5,273 nucleotides of DNA from Acidobacteriota bacterium (lineage in GTDB: Bacteria > Acidobacteriota > Terriglobia > UBA7540): NCBI GenBank assembly GCA_003171295.1, contig PMYF01000701.1:3324-8596 (forward strand), given 5' to 3'. The notes under the pieces are model-generated. The model saw only the letters and a list, made by a program, of their open reading frames with translations. It was not told the DNA's origin and did not search any database. Made by a program: the position numbers and the translations under genes. Positions 5,206 through 5,273 of the stretch are shown here, piece after piece (the first letter of the stretch is position 1; each line of letters begins with the position of its first letter).

Positions 5206-5273
5206 AACCCCTCGCGATCCTTGAATGTTAATGAAAAAACAGCAGCTTAGCGAATAATCAGGTGAATTGTGAT

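Noticed and set aside
4871..5218. Eleven-base direct repeat CCCCTCGCGAT at 4871-4881 and 5208-5218, possibly flanking the small gene as an insertion footprint
   Set aside because: A few exact 11-base repeats are expected by chance in about 5 kb, and no other sign of a mobile unit lies between them.
5231..5257. ATG AAA AAA CAG CAG frame near the right edge
   Set aside because: It stops after eight codons and has no ribosome site; a following gene may start at the edge, but too little sequence is present to say.

Overview
The window looks like GC-rich bacterial chromosome, with three solid genes, one short gene and one long repeat-filled gap. The gene content (a Tat-exported family 2 glycosidase and a NYN-LOTUS protein) and the many GC-rich palindromes with GTAG/CTAC ends and heptamer repeats between genes suggest an Acidobacteriota-like soil bacterium. 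That assignment is an inference from style; no taxonomic marker is present.

Layout. Positions 1-137 (minus strand) hold the first 45 codons of a UvrD/PcrA-type superfamily 1 DNA helicase running off the left edge. A gap of about 330 bp separates it from a divergent gene at 468-2606 (plus), a 712-residue glycoside hydrolase family 2 enzyme with a twin-arginine signal peptide and both catalytic glutamates. A rho-independent terminator candidate lies 34 bases past its stop. Converging on it from the right is a minus-strand gene (2771-4192) for a NYN-domain protein with two LOTUS/OST-HTH-like modules and a basic tail, a predicted RNA-binding RNase or RNA regulator. Positions 4193-5025 carry no convincing gene but are packed with palindromes, hairpins and a heptamer tandem repeat. 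They end at a small plus-strand gene (5026-5205, 59 codons) with a good ribosome binding site and no recognisable family.

The genes do not form one pathway: helicase, exported glycosidase and RNA-processing protein sit in three separate transcription units (divergent, then convergent). The parts most worth a second look are the nested-palindrome family at 4545-4988, the NYN-LOTUS architecture, a palindrome carried inside the coding linker of that same gene, and the short gene beside the repeat cluster.
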